A stretch of DNA of 7,406 nucleotides from JAHEJB01 sp037969195 (GTDB taxonomy: Bacteria; Bacteroidota; Rhodothermia; Rhodothermales; Rubricoccaceae), in assembly GCA_037969195.1 (NCBI GenBank), contig JBBKWZ010000026.1:1-7406 (forward strand), given 5' to 3'. Each line of letters starts with the position of its first letter. Position 1 is the stretch's first letter. A program made the translations under genes and the position numbers. Under the pieces are notes generated by a model. That model ran no database searches, was not told the DNA's origin, and saw only the letters and a program-made list of their open reading frames with translations. Below, in pieces: positions 5,310-7,406 of the stretch.

Positions 5310-7406
5310 CTACCTGCTGCGAATCGTGAGCAACCAGCCCTGGCCCGGTTCTACAGGAATAGAATCTCCGACCGTAAAGGTGCGGCCTTCCTGAAAGCCT
5401 TCGATGGGTGCGGCTTCAATGACCGCGTTCTCGGGCGAAAGGCCGATGGCAGTCCAATCGATGACCAGCGGGACTTCCACCGGCTCTTCTGCCCACGACG
5501 CAAGCGATACAACCGCCGAGCCGGGCCCCAGATACGTTGTGGCCAGGACGTCTGGATGCGATGCTTGCACGGGTCGATCCGGAACCCAATATCCGATCAT
5601 CTCGCGATTGGCCAGGCCGATCTCGTCCCAGAAGCGCCAAAGCGAGCGATTGTCGACATCGGCACTCCATGGCATGCGCGCAGTCATGCCGAAAACCATG
5701 CCGCGCCATGGGTTTCCACCGCCTTCCAGCATCTCGCCCATTAGCCCAAACGGGATGCCTGAAACTTCTGTTAGCCAGTAGGCGGGGCCGCGATCATAGT
5801 CGAAATACTCGCCGAACCACAAGCGGTCGATGTAGGGGAGGTGTTCGAGGTAGAGCGCTGCGCTGTTGGCGAAACCATCGCGCGGGTTGAACTGGTTCGC
5901 TGAGTGGAGGTCAATGAGCGGGTTGGGGCGACGGCGGTCCAGCACTCGCCTTACGCGCTGCATCGTTGTGCGGTCAAAGGCCACGTCATCTATATAGATG
6001 CCATCAATGCCGGTGTTGCGCGCAAGCCAGTCAAGGCCCTCAACGTAGAAGTTGTGCCAACGCGACACCCCGCTCGTAACGACGGCCGGATCATCCACTT
6101 CGCGGGCATACCAACCGGGGATGTAGTCACCACCAAGGTGCTCCTGAAGCCATATCTGGCCACCGCCTGACCCGCTGGAAAAGACCTCATCCCCGAGACT
6201 CTGCAACATGAACAACTCCGGCGCCCGCGTGGTGAGTTCGCGAACGGTGTAGTAGAGCTTGACGCGCATGGAGTCTGCGTGCGCGGCCTCCACGTAGGCT
6301 TTCGTCGCGTCCGGCACGAAGAACGGGTAATTGATGTACGGATTGATATCCGTGGCATGATGAACATTGACGACCGATGCCCCGGCCTCCTTGATTTCGC
6401 TCAAAGGCGAGTAGCGGTGCCAGAAGCGTGTCGTGAACTGGGCTTGCGGGTCAATCGTGTGAAAGGGCGTGACGGTCAACCGGACGTCGAAACGCAGTGG
6501 CTCACCGGGGCTGAGCGAGCGAGCACCGGAAAAAGCAACGACCTCATAGGCATCCTCAGTGCGCTCCAATCGAATGCCACCCCGGCCGTCGTTGTACCAC
6601 GATTCTGGCAAGTGCAAGGGCTGCTCGAGGTAGTAGTTGGTATTAAGCGGGCGGATATAGTGATCATCTCGCAGGAGGATCTGGAGCCCAGCATTCACAT
6701 CGCCGATCCAAGGTCCCTCCTGATTGTGCACTTCATCCCACTCCCATTGCATGATGTCGGGAATGGCATCGCCTGGTGTGCCCAGACCGAGCAGATATCG
6801 GGCGACGTCGGAAGCTAGCGGGACATCGAAGCGCACGTCATTGAGCTCTGTGTGCTGCTCGGTCGAGAGCGTGACTTGAAACTCCATCGTGCCGTCGAAC
6901 TCAAGGCGCCCGTTCAGTGCGAGTGATACGGCACCGTCAGTGCTTGTGGCACTCCACGAAACCGCACCTTCGTTGTGTGAAGTGACGCGAACGCCCGAAG
7001 CGTGAAGCTGGAGCGGGCGGCCGTCGTAATCCTCAACAACAAAACGAATAGGCGACGCCAGCAATTCGCGCGGTGAATCCGAGAAACGCGTCATCTCGAT
7101 CGCGAAGTGACTCCGAATGGCCCTTGGAAACCCGTCGTCGCCGAGTTCGATATCGCGACCGAGAATCGACAGGGTCTCGCCGTTCACTTCAACCGGGGTA
7201 TAGGGTGCAACGAGTCCGCCATCGAGGGCCAGCGTGGAATTGAGCCAACGCAAACGCGACAGCCGCCAGATGTCGTCGTCGCCGTGCGCTTCGATAACGT
7301 CCGGTTGCACATCGAATACAACAGGAATTGACGTTGTAGGCTGTCCGTCCGCGGAAACGCTGATCGTACCCCGGTAGCGCCCGGAAGTAAGGTCCTCGGG
7401 CATATC
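5310..7406 (-). CDS. Putative glycoside hydrolase, DUF6067/GH123-N-like, N-terminus cut by window edge
   Basis: The frame is open from the right edge to the TAG at 5310-5312. An ATG exists at 7403, but the codon before it is also open and the sequence there is already inside a domain, so this is only the C-terminal 698 residues. Numbering from the Met at 7403, residues 3-33 resemble the end of an Ig-like strand domain (SGRYRGTISVSADG). RLRWLNST at 50-57 and APYTPVEVNGETLSILGR at 66-83 match the beta-sandwich N-terminal region seen in DUF6067/GH123-type proteins, from memory. A TIM-barrel-like catalytic region follows: WLARNTGIDGIYIDDVAFDR at 459-478, with Asp472-Asp473 at a strand end, and WFGEYFDYD at 529-537, with Glu532. 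These acidic residues are candidate catalytic groups, not proven ones. The last ~80 residues look like a C-terminal beta domain. No T9SS sorting domain is present, and the export signal would lie off the window. The likely role is hydrolysis of an extracellular or periplasmic polysaccharide; the substrate is unknown. Confidence 0.75.
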   Translation of the reverse strand, partial: DMPEDLTSGRYRGTISVSADGQPTTSIPVVFDVQPDVIEAHGDDDIWRLSRLRWLNSTLALDGGLVAPYTPVEVNGETLSILGRDIELGDDGFPRAIRSHFAIEMTRFSDSPRELLASPIRFVVEDYDGRPLQLHASGVRVTSHNEGAVSWSATSTDGAVSLALNGRLEFDGTMEFQVTLSTEQHTELNDVRFDVPLASDVARYLLGLGTPGDAIPDIMQWEWDEVHNQEGPWIGDVNAGLQILLRDDHYIRPLNTNYYLEQPLHLPESWYNDGRGGIRLERTEDAYEVVAFSGARSLSPGEPLRFDVRLTVTPFHTIDPQAQFTTRFWHRYSPLSEIKEAGASVVNVHHATDINPYINYPFFVPDATKAYVEAAHADSMRVKLYYTVRELTTRAPELFMLQSLGDEVFSSGSGGGQIWLQEHLGGDYIPGWYAREVDDPAVVTSGVSRWHNFYVEGLDWLARNTGIDGIYIDDVAFDRTTMQRVRRVLDRRRPNPLIDLHSANQFNPRDGFANSAALYLEHLPYIDRLWFGEYFDYDRGPAYWLTEVSGIPFGLMGEMLEGGGNPWRGMVFGMTARMPWSADVDNRSLWRFWDEIGLANREMIGYWVPDRPVQASHPDVLATTYLGPGSAVVSLASWAEEPVEVPLVIDWTAIGLSPENAVIEAAPIEGFQEGRTFTVGDSIPVEPGQGWLLTIRSR

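Noticed and set aside
5271..7331. Plus-strand ORFs opposite the glycosidase-like gene (for example 5271-5744, 6279-6818)
   Set aside because: They are antisense shadows of a long minus-strand frame with recognisable domain features.

Overview
The window most likely comes from the Bacteroidota/Rhodothermota side of the FCB bacteria, and within it a Rhodothermales-like, moderately GC-rich genome is my best guess. The main evidence is two type IX secretion (T9SS) type-A C-terminal sorting domains: one on a complete secreted protein, one as an orphan fragment. Asp-box (BNR/VPS10-like) beta-propeller proteins and weak or absent Shine-Dalgarno sequences fit the same picture. The lineage is an inference from protein style; no rRNA or other phylogenetic marker is present.

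Layout. (1) Bases 1-1993, minus strand: one uninterrupted reading frame of 664 codons that starts at 1993 and runs off the left edge. It encodes a large Asp-box/VPS10-like propeller protein with a hydrophobic N-terminus. I checked the whole frame codon by codon and found no stop. (2) Bases 1994-2106: a divergent intergenic region with a 6-bp inverted repeat and four copies of TCTGC/GCAGA, a candidate operator. (3) About 2107-3687, plus strand: a class A FAD-dependent aromatic hydroxylase of the MhpA type with all three flavin/NAD(P)H motifs, but with no other mhp pathway gene nearby. (4) About 3719-3973, plus: an orphan T9SS sorting domain with no passenger and no signal peptide, interpreted as a gene remnant. 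(5) 3981-5246, plus: a complete 421-residue secreted Asp-box protein with signal peptide and T9SS sorting domain. (6) 5247-5309: a short convergent gap with two small hairpins. (7) 5310-7406, minus: the C-terminal 698 residues of a large glycoside-hydrolase-like protein (DUF6067/GH123-N-like beta domain plus TIM-barrel-like domain), whose N-terminus lies beyond the right edge.

How the genes might work together. Three of the four substantial genes look exported or aimed at extracellular substrates: two Asp-box propellers and a putative glycosidase. The flavin hydroxylase is cytoplasmic and looks out of place among them. The genes are arranged divergently and convergently, so there is no convincing operon across the window. 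I see no tRNA, rRNA, CRISPR array, transposase or integrase. The most unusual item is the passenger-less T9SS domain between the hydroxylase and the complete T9SS cargo gene. I did not find strong evidence for a wholly new multi-gene system.
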